Below are positions 1 through 12,497 of a stretch of 64,000 nt of DNA, in pieces (the first letter of the stretch is position 1; each line of letters opens with the position of its first letter). Made by a program: the position numbers and the translations under genes. The DNA is from Sipunculus nudus (lineage: Eukaryota > Annelida > Sipuncula > Golfingiida > Sipunculidae). The notes under the pieces are model-generated. The model searched no databases, was not told where the DNA came from, and saw only the letters and a program-made list of their open reading frames with translations. The stretch lies in contig CM049306.1 in NCBI GenBank assembly GCA_026874595.1, forward strand, positions 26,279,519-26,343,518. The letters run 5' to 3'.

Positions 1-194
1 ATTACTTTAAACACTATGAACTCACATGACCACATTGGTAGGGTTAAATTATTAACAAAACAATCTATTTTTTTCTACTAAATTTAGTTATTGCCATCAC
101 TGCAGAAAAAAAATATTTGTTAAGATTAAAAAAAATACCTAATCCTGCAAAAATTTATATGAACTAACATACATCAGACCATATTGTGAATTAT

Positions 195-2642
195 TAGCGA
201 ACCTGTGAGCTTATGCGATGGAGCACGTCGTCCGACCGTTGTCAGCTGTCCGCCGTCCAGGGCTGGCTTTCCGCCGTCCAGGGCTGTAAGTCAGAAACTG
301 TCTGAGCTAGCAGCTCCATATTACATGTAAGAATTCGTCATATGTGAAACTTGGTGCCCTGGAGCTTATTATTGGGTATCTGCATTAATTTAGATTTTAT
401 AGAGAAAAAGCTTAAAAACCTTTAAAAATCTTCTTCTCTGAAACTGTCCAGCCAAATTGTCCAATATTTCACAGAAATGATCCCTGGAACAATCTTTCTC
501 AAGTTTGTTCGAATGGTTCCAGTTCAGAGATTTTTGGCTGAGTTACAGGAGGTTGAACTTAGTCATCTGTCCAAAAAAGCACACTAAAATTAAAATCTCG
601 GAAACGGCTAGAGCTATAATGATGTAATTTTATACCAATGTTTGTCACATCTGATTTTGAGGTATTGGTGGCGCCACCTACATTGATGTGTTTTTTATAA
701 GCGAAAATGTAATTTTAAACTCTTCTAGCTTATACACTGATTTATGATGAAACTGTTCAGCTTATTGGTTTAAACTTTACAAGAATTATTCTATGGTAGG
801 GTTCTGCCAGTTTTATAAGAATAGATTGGGTAAATACAGTTTAAAAAAAGCATTGTAGCCAATTGTAAAAAGGCTTTCTGTATTTGAAAACAGATTTGAC
901 TTCATGCAGCCAAGTCAAGAGGTCACTCAGTACAAACAGGTGGGGTCCAGACATCACCATGGCAACTGACCTGGCTGGGGGGGGGGGGTGTCTAGATAAT
1001 GTGTCTAGACGTCTAGACACAGAATCTAGACGTCTGGACACAATGTTTTGATGCAGAATTCCCAGATTATTGGAACTATAACTTTCAACGGTTTGAAAAA
1101 ACTTGGTTTGCATTTTAAGCGAATCGGATTTATCATCAGGTCACATGTGAACTGCTGCGCCTTCATTTTTGGTTGACCTCAGACCTTTCCTTGCTGCCCA
1201 GTGTCCATCTTTGCGTCTGTTTCCACACATAAACCCACATAACTCGGGAACCGTTTGACCGATCAGGCTAAAAATTTTGCACAAATGTAGCCTTTTGATA
1301 GCTTTTGTACATACACTAAAAATGGTGGCGCCACCTGCAACCATTTTTGCACAGCGTCCATCTGTTCATCTGCCTTGGGATAATATTACTCATATCTCAG
1401 CAGTGGTTTGACTTTTCTACTTGAAATTTTGCAGGTATTTTACATCCTTGACAGCTTTCTCGATTTTATGACAGGTGGTGCCACCTACATTCACATTTAC
1501 TCTGCAGACATCCAAGCTCATATATTGGGAACCATCTGACTGATTGGGCAAAAAGTTTGCATGTGTATAGATCTCACATAGCTCTTCATAATAGGCAAAA
1601 CTGGTGGCGCCATCTGCAACCACTTATGCACAGCGTCCATCTGTTCATCTGCCTTGGGATAAAATCGCTCATATCTCAGCAGTGGTTTGACTTATCCACC
1701 TGAAATTTGCAGGTTTATACATCATGGACAGGTTTCTCGATTTTATGACATGTGGTGCCACCTACATTCACATTTACTCTGCAGACATCCAAGCTCATAT
1801 CTCGGGAACCGTTTGACCGATTAGGCCAAAATTTTGCATGTGTATAGATCTCACATAGCTCTTCATCATAGGCAAAACTGGTGGTGCCACCTGCAACCAT
1901 TTATGCACAGCATCCATCTGTTCATCTGCCTCAGGTTAAAATTACTCATATCTCAGCAGTGGTTTGACTTATCCACCTGAACTTTTGCAGGTATTTTACA
2001 TCCTTGACAGCTTTCTCGATTTTATGACAGGTGTCGCCACCTACATTCACATTTACTCTGCTGACATCCAAGCTCATATCTTGGGAACCGTTTTACCGAT
2101 TGGGCCAAAATTTTGCATGTGTATAGATCTCACATAGCTCTTCATTATAGGCAAAACTGGTGGCGCCACCTGCAACCACTTATGCACAGCATCCATCTGT
2201 TGATCTGCCTTGGAATAAAATCACTCATATCTCGGCAGTGGTTTGACTTATCCACCTGAAATTTTGCAGGTTTATACATCCTGGACAATTTTCTCGATTT
2301 TATGACAGGTGGCACCACCTAAATTCACGTTTATGCTGCAGACATCCATGCTAATATGCAACACACCACGCTCTATTCCCCTTGCCACTTAATCAATGCC
2401 TCACTTCACCTGTCCCACTCTGATTTATGCGGATACACATAGTGGCTTTTGGACTACCCATATTCTGGTTTTAAAATTTTCTAGTCCGAAACTTGCATGT
2501 CAGAAACGTCCATTTTGCTGAAATCATAATGACTAAGGTAGATATGCAGGACTTAGGAGGATCAATATTAAATTTTAATAATCAACCTCCATTCATACTC
2601 CTAAACTTTGCACAGGTTCGCATTAGGCCTGTAGGCCTTGTT
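195..2642 (+). mobile_element. Family A Helentron-like element, copy A1
   Basis: The left end reads AGCGAACCTGTGAGCTTATG from 196. The right end carries the inverse GCACAGGTTCGC (about 2610) followed by the hairpin AGGCCTGTAGGCCT and a final TTGTT. A terminal motif repeated in inverted form just inside a 3' hairpin is the layout known for Helentron-type rolling-circle elements. The left 900 bases contain blocks also seen in copies A2 and A4, such as the stretch around AAACTGTCCAGCCAAATTG. The middle is interrupted by a family B element. No protein-coding capacity was seen, so the copy is non-autonomous. The end motifs are seen directly; the class is inferred. Confidence 0.7.
1128..2493 (+). 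mobile_element. Family B Helentron-like element, copy B1 (5' truncated)
   Basis: Tandem units of about 278 bp (agctcatat anchors at 1515, 1792 and 2071) each carry a GGTGGCGCCACC-type palindrome and a segment reading CGGGAACCGTTTGACCGAT. The 3' side has GCGGATACACATAGTGG and then a degenerate hairpin and CTGGTT end near 2490. The 5' hairpin found in copy B5 is missing. Short open frames here are translations of the repeat and are not genes. The copy lies inside A1. Confidence 0.7.
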
Positions 2643-2654
2643 AATTTTAAATTA

Positions 2655-3800
2655 TAACTAGCATATGGGCAGACGACAAGGGACTACAGGTATCAGCGGA
2701 ATTATAGAGGCATGGATAGAATGAGGCATGGAATCCCTCCTGACATGACAGCCCTCCAAATTTGTGGAATCTTAATTGCCCAAGTATCCCAAGAAACATG
2801 AATGGGTGAAATTTAAGATCAATGTAGGTGTCACCAGCACTCATGTGTAATATAATGCCCTCCTAGATCTTAAACATGCACAACTTCAGGCTGATCCATT
2901 TTACCCAATTATCCTTAAATAAATGCATGAATGTATTCCACAAGTACATGTCTACATGATTGTAGGTGGTAACATGTCACCATGCAGTCTCGTGTATGAG
3001 AAATCTACCAAAGATGGATGAACATGCAAAATTCCAGGCCGATATGCCACACCATTCCTGAGAAAAGGGCATCAATGTATTCTACCGAAATAGGTTGCAC
3101 CACCTGCCTGATGTATGAAAAAGCCATCAAAGATGGATAAACATGCAAAATTTCAGGCTGACACATCTATCCACTCCTGTAATATGTGTAAGTTTCACCC
3201 AACACAGATTTATGGATGGACACAACATGAGAACTATTGTAGGTGGCGCCACCATGCTAGTGTATTAGATTAAGGCAGTGCGTGCTCAAAGATCTATGGA
3301 CATGCAAAATTTCAAGCAGATTCATCAAACTATACCTGAGATAAATGCATGCATGTATTATATGAATACATGATTATAGGCAACACCTTGCACCTGTCAT
3401 GTGTATGAGAAATATATCCAAGATGGAGACAGGAGTGATTTTCACTCAAAGCAAACACACAGGTGAATGCCACATGAAAACGATTGCAGGTGGCCCCACT
3501 AGTCTTAAGTATGACACATGCAGAGGTGTCCAAGATCTATGGGTAGCACAATTTCAGCCCAATACATTGAACCATTCTTGAGATATGGGCTATTAATCCC
3601 TATAAAAAGATGCACAGATGGACAATACACAAAAAGGATTGTAGGTGGCACCACCAATCTTTGTTAGGCACTAGTTCACATGTTACCCGATGATTTTGAA
3701 AGTTTTCAGAAAGATTGGTCCAGGGGTCTCATGGGGGTTTATGGAAATGCAGCAGCAGCTGCAGAACTTAGCTGACAATATAGTATCTGCAATGTCTGGA
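2655..3800 (-). mobile_element. Family B-related element, copy B2 (degenerate)
   Basis: The left end (its 3' terminus on the - strand) reads AACTAGCATATGGGCAGACG, matching the ends of B3 and B4. Near 3780 a weak remnant TAGTATCTGCAATG stands where the 5' hairpin should be. The core repeats a unit with GGTGGCGCCACC variants at about 3243, 3490 and 3645, spaced irregularly. It is more diverged than B3 and B5. It starts about 12 bases after the end of A1, so the two are abutted. Confidence 0.6.
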
Positions 3801-4148
3801 GGTGAGGAAGCTGACAGGTCACAAGTTGTTGGTAAGAACATGTAAACAATCTTTTGAAATTTGCAAAATCTAGTTTGTCTGATTTGCTACCAGATGCTCT
3901 CTTTGGAGAGATCTGGATTATGCTCAGTGACCATTAGAGCAGCCCCCCCCCCCCCCCATGTTTTAAACACATGTATGGATTTAAACAAAACGGACAGCCT
4001 GGGTACCTTGTGATTGGCACTAATAGGCTTCTTTTTTCAAAAGGATCAACAGATTTTCTATACTTAACTTCTACATGTATATATATATATAAATTCTATA
4101 CTTCTATAACCAACTATACTATACTTCTATACTTAACAGGTTTATAAC
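3801..4148. other. Spacer between two mobile elements
   Basis: No gene is supported here. It contains a C homopolymer run near 3946-3957 and a short (TA)n tract near 4078-4091. It separates the fading 5' end of B2 from the 3' end of A2. Confidence 0.5.
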
Positions 4149-6486
4149 TAACAAGGCCCAAATGCCTAATGCGAACTTGTGCAATGGGATAAACACCAGG
4201 TATACATAATGCTTCAATGCTGGACCATTACTTTTATGTGTTACATGTATATTAACAATGCAAGAACTAAACATTTTGAACAAGAACCAATTACAGAAAT
4301 ACCAATGCTGAAATTCTGGCATGGGTGCACACAACACAAAAATTATTGTAGCTGGAACTACCAGTCTTGTATACAACGAAGCTATCAGAGATATATACAT
4401 ATGCCCAATTTCAGACTGATATATCAAGCCCCTCCTGAGAAAAAAGCAGGGACATCAATGTGCAAAAATTTTTGTAGGTGGTGCCACCAGTCTTGTACAC
4501 AATAAAGCTATCCAATATGTATTTATATATATGCCCAATTTCAGGCTGATATATCAAATTCCTCTGGAGAAATAAGCAGGCACATACACTGTGCAAAAGT
4601 CATTGTAGGTGGCGACACCTGTCTTGTGAAGGAGAAAACCATCAATGACACATAGACAAGTCAAAATATCAGGCCAATACATCAATCTTCCCATGAATTT
4701 GATGCATTGGGCTAACCAGGCTAAAGTGAGAAAGGCAGTTACCCCAAGTGAACTGTGTCAAATTGCTGGCTCAAGCTACTGCACTGAGTGAACTCTTGAC
4801 CTGCACCTGGCTAGACTGAGTGAACTCTTGACCTGTTGCATAATCTGATACAGTTGGCAGTCTGCCAAAACTATAAATAGATCCAGACTGAACTTTGTGT
4901 GCCAAATATGATGCAATGGGCAGTCTGCCAAAGCTATAAATAGAATGCAGTTACTGCACTGAGTGAACTCTTTACCTTCACCTAGCTAGACTGACTGAAC
5001 TCTTGACCTGTAGCTGGCTGCACTGAGTGAACTCTTGACCTGTTGCATAATCAGACACAGTTGGCAGTTTGCCAAAGCTATTTATAAACAGATCCAGGCT
5101 AACCTTTGGCACAAAATCTGATACAGTGGGCAGTCTGCCAAAGCTATAAATAAAATGCAGCTACTGCACTGAACAAACTCTTGACTTGCATCCGGCTAGA
5201 CTGACTGAACTCCTGACCTGTAGCTGGCTGCACTGAGTGAACTCTTGACCTGTTTCATAATCAGACACAGTTGCCAGTCTGCCAAAGCTATTTATAAGCA
5301 AATCCAGGCTGACCTTTGGCCTGTTGCCAAATCTGAAATAGTTGGCAGTCTGCCAAGCTATTTAAACTGAATTCTAAATGTCTATTGGCATGGTGTAATA
5401 GATGCTGATAAATTGGTGCCAGGTTAGATGTAACTGCTTCACCCAGCTAACATATATGGTGAAATGACTCAATTCAATCTCCATAATTCAGCCAAAAATC
5501 ATTCATGTGGAACAATTAAAGACAATTATTATAAGAATTATTGTGGGGATGATTCTTGTAAAATATTAAACAAAATGGCTTCAGTGGCATCAGTAAAAAA
5601 AAATTTTGCAGGTTTATAACTAATATAGGAAAATACAGCAAAATGGCTAAGTTCAGCTTCCCATAACTCAGCCAAAAATCACTGAACCAAAACCATTTGA
5701 ACAAACTTGAATTATCAATATCTAAGGATAATTAATGTATGAGATTTAAGAATTTGGCCTGGTGGTTTTTGAGAAGAAGATCTTTTTCAGCCATTGAGCT
5801 AAAATGGGCTGTTATGGCTAAATTCAGCTTCCCATAACTTGGCCAAAAGTCACTGAACTGATACCATTTGAACAAACTTCAGAAAGCACTACCCTAGGAT
5901 CATTTCTGTATGATATTAAACAATTTGGCCTTATGGTTTTAGAGAAGAAGTTTTTTTAAACCCTCAGTATGATACGGGCACTGATGACCCCCGTACAAAA
6001 AAGACTGATGCAGGTGGCGCCGCCAATACCTCAATTTCATATATGACTCATGTGACCAACATCGGCATAAAATTTGGTGATGATAGCTTCAGCTGTTCCT
6101 GAGATTATAATTTTAGTATGCTTTTTTGGACAGATGACTAAGTTTAACTTCCTGTAACTCGGCCAAAAATCACCGAACATAAACCATTCGAACAAACTTG
6201 AAAGAGATTGTTCAAGGAAGCATTTCTGTGAAATATTGGACAATATGGCTGAACAATTTCAAAAAAAGAAGATTTTTAAAGGTTTTTTAGCTTTCTCCCT
6301 TTAAAATCCAAGAAAATGCAGTTAGCAAAGAAATAAGCAAATTCCGATAAAGTTTTTTAGATGACTAATTTTGTGCATAAAATTTGGTGATGCTACCTCC
6401 TGACGTTTTGGAGATAGTATGGGTTAACATACAGACATCGTACAATGGACGACACCACACCATCACATAAGCTCACAGGTTCGCTA
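4149..6486 (-). mobile_element. Family A Helentron-like element, copy A2
   Basis: On the - strand this starts at 6486 with AGCGAACCTGTGAGCTTATG and ends at 4149 with the inverse motif, a decayed hairpin and AGGCCTTGTT-like bases (seen on + as AACAAGGCCCAAATGCC). The interior has two parts. At 4730-5400 a short tandem repeat carries CTGCCAAAGCTATAAATAG and GAGTGAACTCTTGACCTG. At 5440-6300 there are diverged repeats around AACTCAGCCAAAAATCAC. The first repeat recurs, inverted, in A3 at 22.05-22.45 kb. No coding capacity. Confidence 0.75.
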
Positions 6487-7077
6487 AAAATTGGCAGATA
6501 AAATATTTTAAGGAGAAAACTATATTTCTTTTCATGTATATTTAACATACCTGGTATGTGAATATGGGATAAGCATAGCAGTGATTAATTCAGTGGAAAT
6601 GTACTGCATGCAACCCTGGTGTGTTTACTTACATGTGTATCACCACTTAAACTTTACTGTTATGGCATACTGAGAGAGTGCAACTTCCAGTACTGAATGA
6701 CAAGTAAGGTCATGGGGATCTATATCAGGTTAAGCAGAGTCACTGGATTTATTTGGTTGGCACATTTAGAATTCTTGGAACTTAAGTATTTATACATAGG
6801 CCAACATACACATGCTGCTAACACATTGCTTAATATGGGCCATCTCTGAGAATATGTACACTTTTCCACTAACCAAACGATTGGATACCATATATACCAT
6901 TCTTATTGTGCATATGATATAGGTTCCTTAAATGGGACTCCCCGAAGCCCCCTGACTTTAACATATTGTATATTTATAATAATACTTCTTCTAATGCACT
7001 GAACTAAAAGTTAAAAAAAATACTGTGCAATAAGTTACATATTTATATTAATATATATGTATATATGTATGGTTTTC
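6487..7077. other. Unassigned stretch upstream of the reverse transcriptase fossil
   Basis: AT-rich sequence with scattered short (TA)n tracts. I see no exon with coherent splice sites, no RNA gene and no recognisable repeat end. Confidence 0.4.
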
Positions 7078-7880
7078 ATTCCATCTTCAGGCACAGACTC
7101 AAACTGTGTTTACCTTAATGGGAAGGAATCAAATTGTGAAACATTAGTACATGGAGTACCTCAGGGCTCTGTGCTCAGCCCCTTCCTATTTGCAATTTTA
7201 CCTCCAACTGGCAGAACTGTAGTCAATTTCAGCCATTTCAAGGTTGACCTCAATGAAATATGTATACTGATTATACTCAGCTGTACTTAAAGATATACCC
7301 CCAAAGCAAATATTGTCAGATGTGCTCAAACCTCTGGAGTGTGTATCCAGCAGAGCATGGATGAAGAGGAGCTTTCTCAAACTTAATAAATATGAAACTG
7401 ATTTTTCTGTAAATCATAGAGGAGACCATTTTAAAATCTACTGACACTAATGGAAATAAATAAACCTGTGGATATATATGTGGATAATGTACACAACCTG
7501 GGATTTATTTTTTATAAGCATATAAGTTATTGGATATGCATATGAATTCTATGTGTAATATGCATATATTACTTTCTTTATTTTTTTTAGAATCAGTAAA
7601 ATTTAGTTGTCAGTCATCTCAGTTAGCTAATTAAATGATTCAAAAGCTTCTTCATTCACTGGTTATATCAAAACTTAAAGTCCTATGAAAATTTATTACT
7701 GCATAATTTACCAAAAACTTTTCTTAGTACGGTACAGATAGTGCACATATGGCCGGTCCATTTATTACAAAGACAAAAGGTTAGAACATATGTCTCCAAT
7801 CTTGATGCACATGCATTGGCTTCCTGTGGAACAATATATTTCTTTTAAGATTTTGGTGTAAACTTCTTGTTAAGAAAATA
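7078..7880 (+). pseudogene. Decayed non-LTR retrotransposon reverse transcriptase fragment
   Basis: Broken frames on the + strand encode recognisable pieces of a LINE reverse transcriptase in the right order. GVPQGSVLSPFLF is at about 7153-7191. YTDYTQLY, standing where YADDTQLY is expected, is at about 7263. WMKRSFLKLNKYETDF is at about 7357-7404. HWLPVEQYISFKIL, typical of the end of CR1/L2-type reverse transcriptases, is at about 7812-7853. The second catalytic aspartate of YADD is replaced by tyrosine, and stops and frameshifts separate the blocks, so this copy is dead. No endonuclease domain, 5' end or 3' tail was found. The assignment rests on conserved motifs; the exact clade is not decided. 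Confidence 0.8.
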
Positions 7881-8460
7881 AGTAAACTGAAATTGGTTAC
7901 AGATGGTTTGGTGTTACAGGACCGGACCTATTTTTTTAAAATACTGTACCTAGCTTTAGTAATTTAAATCTTTGCACAGTATATATATATAGAATCTAAT
8001 AAACATAAAGTTGTATTCAATTCATATTTTATGACTGAACATATATTTTTTATATTGTATCAGCACCACTTTGATAATGTATTCATTGTGGATATTAGTG
8101 CTAATTATAAATTCTGGTAAAAAATAAAGTGAAATATAAAGAAAATATAAACTTAATCAGCAAATTTTATATTAGGTAAATAATAAAGAGGTAGACCATA
8201 TAATGTGAAAAACGCAAAGAAAATGTCAGATAAGTAATAGTTATAAGGAAATGACCCAGAAAAGTAACAAATTTAGCCGAAACCTACCTTTATACTAATA
8301 GCAACATTTTTTACAACATTTTATACACTGACAAGTTACAGTACAGGCAATGTATGCCAAACTTGTCAACTTATAACGGTTTTTTCCTCGCTAAGGACTT
8401 AAACACTTTATCAAGTGGTTTATTAATACATTATTCTTAATACTCATAATGAAATCTCGC
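7881..8460. other. Unassigned AT-rich stretch
   Basis: I see nothing supported here beyond low-complexity AT-rich DNA and a short (TA)n tract near 7981-7990. Confidence 0.4.
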
Positions 8461-8592
8461 CAAACTCACCTTCCATATTGGTCCATATGTCACAGAGTGT
8501 CACAGAGTGGCATGTCGATAAAACTGCACGGTATCAGGAACTAAACGGCGAGTATTTGTTTACAGGTATCATGGAACCAAGTATTCACAATA

Positions 8593-8608
8593 CCCAGCAG
8601 GTGGCGCC
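8593..8608 (+). promoter_or_regulatory. CTCF-like binding motif in non-repeat DNA
   Basis: The sequence CCAGCAGGTGGCGCCA fits the bilaterian CTCF core, which has the pattern CC-A-S-Y-AG-R-K-GGC. Unlike the many related palindromes in family B elements, this one sits in sequence with no recognised repeat ends, in a moderately CpG-containing segment (8460-8745). The motif match is seen; binding is inferred. Confidence 0.4.
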
Positions 8609-8889
8609 AACAGAAACAACGACAAGATTAGTTTCTAGTGTGATCACTAGATGACGCTCCACTCTCGGTGACAAATCAGCCACTGCGCTGCCATATAGGT
8701 CGGTTTCGGTTCATTGAAGTTGTTAGTGAATCTCCTTTCTGTTGTGTTGGTCACATATCAATATATAAATGTTAAAATATGCTGAAGGCCATTATTTAAA
8801 GGTATTTTCCTTTTTTCAAATGATAAGTAACATCAAGAGACAGACCTTGAAGAAACGTGCACACAGGCAAACTACGAATAAACAGGTGA

Positions 8890-8891
<2 letters not shown>

Positions 8892-8941
<50 letters not shown>
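8892..8941. repeat. (TA)n microsatellite
   Basis: About 50 bases of uninterrupted TA dinucleotides. Confidence 0.95.
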
Positions 8942-8948
<7 letters not shown>

Positions 8949-9131
8949 CAAATATCGTCCAAAGATAGATGACTCGAGGTAACCGTGTAGAAAATAGTAC
9001 CAGCCTTCATAGACAAACATAAGGAAACACATGAAATCATTTCACGGATTTAATGAGTTTTAAATTATTTTACACAAGTTCTGCGAAAGTAAGTAGGCCT
9101 ACCGTGTGTACTCTTTTTTTAATTACGGGCC

Positions 9132-9431
9132 TTATTTAATGTCACTGCACAGCGACCGGAAGAAGTCAGGTAACATCTTGTCATTGACATATGGTTCTGG
9201 GTTATTTTGCTGAAGCTGGCGTCCATTTGTCAGCATGGAGAAATTCCCAACACAAAAGAGGGGTGTCTCTACGTCAAATTCGTTTTGCGTTAAATCATAG
9301 GCTTTGGAGCGCTTTTGTCTAATTGGGGCCAGGGAGTAGGGGGCGCATTCGTCCAGTATAGCGAGTGTATCGGGTTTGACGGCGCGTAAACGCCCGAAGG
9401 GGGAGGGGGAGGATGTGGGTTGGAGTGTCCC
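9132..9431 (-). CDS. Putative terminal coding exon of an unidentified gene
   Basis: On the - strand a frame stays open for 99 codons from 9431 and ends in a TAA stop at 9134-9132. An in-frame TGA lies just upstream of 9431, so the exon must start after it. A usable AG acceptor (GTGAGAG) ends immediately before 9431, which would give a phase 0 exon. The predicted peptide looks like real protein rather than repeat translation: it has a proline/serine-rich start, then DTLAILDECAPYSLAPIRQK, then FDVETPLFCVGNFSML, and ends PDFFRSLCSDIK. I do not recognise the family. Upstream exons would lie at higher coordinates on the - strand but none was identified. The acceptor is abutted by a (TA)60 tract instead of a pyrimidine tract, which is odd and could mean the copy is damaged or is a displaced fragment. 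Confidence 0.45.
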   Translation of the reverse strand, partial: GTLQPTSSPSPFGRLRAVKPDTLAILDECAPYSLAPIRQKRSKAYDLTQNEFDVETPLFCVGNFSMLTNGRQLQQNNPEPYVNDKMLPDFFRSLCSDIK

Positions 9432-9437
9432 CTCTCA

Positions 9438-9439
<2 letters not shown>

Positions 9440-9499
<60 letters not shown>
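9440..9499. repeat. (TA)n microsatellite
   Basis: About 60 bases of pure TA, directly upstream of the putative - strand exon's acceptor. Confidence 0.95.
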
Positions 9500-9501
<2 letters not shown>

Positions 9502-10745
9502 AAATTTAAAAAAAAATAAGGTAAAACATAGATTATGCATTTTCAATGCGGCATTTTAAACATTTTCCCACGTTTAATAACAAAAAATACTAAATATTGA
9601 ATATACAGAATAATGTGTGCCAAATTGATAATATTTGTACCCTAATACAATCTTCTTAAACATTTAAAATGTTTAAGATTTAATTATCAAATAAATATAA
9701 ACATTTACCTGATTATAATCTTATATAATTACACATTGAGCAATACACAAAATTGTTATATCCCAAAGCAGACCTCTCTAGAATATTACCAGTTTAAATA
9801 TGAAGTGTAATATACAAATATATTTCCTTCAGTTCTCTCTCAAATGAATTGCACTATATTACAAAACCCACTCTACTGAGAAATAAAGCCCCAGTTGTTT
9901 TCACTTGATGCATGTCGACTGAGAAGATGGATGACAGGGTTTCCATTCAAACTGATGAAATTTGCATAATTTCTCATAAAAAGGAAACAATGACGACCAT
10001 CCTTAGGCCAAAAAGTAAATTGCTCATGCATAACTGTATGACGGCTAAAGGGCTACAATGAATTAACATGTATTAGTAGTATTAAATTTATGTCATGGAA
10101 TTTGGGCTAAAAACCTTTTACCCTATCGATTTTCTCATTTCAGATGATGCTAACTTATTGTGCACAAGGAAATCCTGGTTTTAGATTTAATCCATATTCA
10201 TTACAAAATTTGAATGTAATTTATATGGCTATCTGTGTTGAATGCATTTGTTTTTAAATAACTTATCATTTTTGTTTCTGAAAGCCCCAGTTAACTCAAA
10301 ATTGTTATGAAAATGTGCTGTAAAGGTATTAAAACATATAATCAATAAATATTGTAAAAGGTTTTATAATTTGTATGAATAAACATATATATATTTATAT
10401 ATGTATATTTATATATATGTTCAATTTCATTTAATTGTCACATTTTAAAAATGAAAACCTTTTCTCAGAATAACCTATGAGGGCAATTGAAATAATTCTT
10501 TCGTACAGATATTGACAGACCTAAATTAATTATTTTTACAACTAAATTTGTAAAATAAAACGTAATTCGATGCAGTAGACGTTAAATGCATGGGATGTAC
10601 AGTGCACCAGTATGGATTCAATTAAACGAGCGACTAAAACAAACGAGAATGTCATGATTCTTAATGAATAAAAGAAAATGCTGTTTGTGAAAGCGCTCTT
10701 GAGAATAGGTCTCCGAGGTTTTTGTACTTATGAAGTTGAAAAATA
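9500..10745. other. Unassigned AT-rich stretch
   Basis: No supported exon, repeat end or RNA gene. There is a short imperfect (TA)n tract near 10386-10420. Confidence 0.4.
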
Positions 10746-12497
10746 ACAAGAATACGGGTAGTCGACAAGCGACTACGTGTATCCGCCTAAATCAGAGTGG
10801 AACGGGTGAAGTGAGGCATGGATTAAGTGGCAAGGGGAAATAGAGTGAAGTGTTACATATTAGCATGGATGTCTGCAGCCAAATTGTGTATGAAGGTTGC
10901 CCCCCCCCCCCACCACAAAATCCAGAAAGCCGTCCCAGTTGTATACATATGAAAAATTTAAGGCAGATAAGTCAAACCACTACATGTATATGAGTGATTT
11001 TAGCCCGTGGCAGACAATCAGATGGACGCTGAGCAAAAATCGTTGCAGGTGACGGCACCAGTTTTGCGTATGATAAAAAGCTATGTGAGAACTATACACA
11101 TGCAAAACTTTGGCCCAATCGGTCAAACGGTTCCCAAGATATGAGCTTGGATGTCTGCTGCATAAACTAGAATGCAGGTGGCTCCACCTGTCATAAAATC
11201 AAGAGAGCTGTCGGGGATGTATAAACCTGCAAAATTTTAGCCAGATATGTCAAACCACTGCCGAGATACGAGTGATTTTATCCCATGGCAGACAAACAGA
11301 CAGGAGCTGTGCAAAAATGGCTGCAAGTGGCGCCACCAGTTTTGCGTATGTTATAAAGCTCTCCAAGGGCTACATTCGTGCAAAAAAATGTTCCTGATCG
11401 GTCAAACGGTTCCCGAGATATGAGCTTGGATGTCTGCAGCGTAAACGTGAATGTAGGTTGCGCCACCTGTCATAAATCAGAAAAGCTATCCAGGATGTAT
11501 ACGCATGCCGAATTTCAGGTGTATTAGTCAAGTCACTGCAGAGATATGAGTGATTTTAACCCAAGGCAGACAAACAGATGGACACTGTGCAAACATGGTT
11601 GCAGGTGGCGCCACCATTTTTGTGTATGTTATAAAACTCTCCAAGGGCTACATTTGTGCAAAAAAATTTTCCTGATCGGTCAAACGGTTCCCGAGATATG
11701 AGCTTGGATGTCTGCAGCGTAAACGTGAATGTAGGTGGCGCCACCTGTCACAAAATCAGAAAAGCTATCCAGGATGTATACGCATGCCAAATTTCAGGTG
11801 AATTAGTCAAGTCACTGCAGAGATATGAGTGATTTTAACCCAAGGCAGACGAACAGATGGACACTGTGCAAACATGGTTGCAGGTGGCGCCACCATTTTT
11901 TATGTATGTTATAAAGCTCTCCAAGGGCTACATTTGTGCAAAAAAATTTTCCTGATCGGTCAAACGGTTCCCGAGATATGAGCTTTGATGTCTGCAGCGT
12001 AAACGTGAATGTAGGTGGCGCCACCTGTCACAAAATCAGAAAAGCTATCCAGGATGTATACGCATGCCAAATTTCAGGTGAATTAGTCAAGTCACTGCAG
12101 AAATATGAGTGATTTTAACCCAAGGCAGACGAACAGATGGACACTGTGCAAACATGGTTGCAGGTGGCGCCACCATTTTTTGTGTATGTTATAAAGCTCT
12201 CCAAGGGCTACATTTGTGCAAAACAATTTTCCTGATCCGTCAAACGGTTCCCGAGATATATGGGTTTATGTGTGGAAACAGACGCACAAACGGACGCAGA
12301 GCGCAGAGGAAAGGTCAGAGGTCAAAACAAAATCGGGGCGCAGCAGTTCACATGTGACCCGAACATAATCCCGGGTTTCGTAAAATTCCGCCCAGCGGTT
12401 ACGGAGGAGTTATCCGGAAACCTACGCGGCGGCGGCGGCGGCGGCGGCGTGCAGCTGAAAACATAGTATCCGCAAAACTCTGTTTTGGCGGATACAA
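10746..12497 (-). mobile_element. Family B Helentron-like element, copy B3
   Basis: The left end holds the 3' hairpin GTAGTCGACAAGCGACTAC followed by GTGTATCCGCC. The right end holds the 5' hairpin, GTATCCGCAAAAC paired with GTTTTGGCGGATAC around 12464-12495. The motif TATCCGCC is therefore terminal at one end and subterminal at the other. Tandem units of about 279 bp (anchors GTAAACGTGA at 11441, 11719 and 11999) each hold two GGTGGCGCCACC palindromes or close variants. A (GGC)n run at 12428-12449 sits just inside the 5' end, as it does in B5 and in family E. Confidence 0.8.

Noticed and set aside
1141-1900. Several 60-70-codon frames on the - strand beginning MVAGGAT or MVAGGTT
   Set aside because: They are translations of the family B tandem unit and recur wherever the unit does, with stops in most copies.
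8769-8886. Possible + strand first exon starting MLKYAEGHYLK with a CAG-GTGAAT donor
   Set aside because: No partner exon was found and the donor is followed at once by a (TA)n tract; composition alone does not support it.
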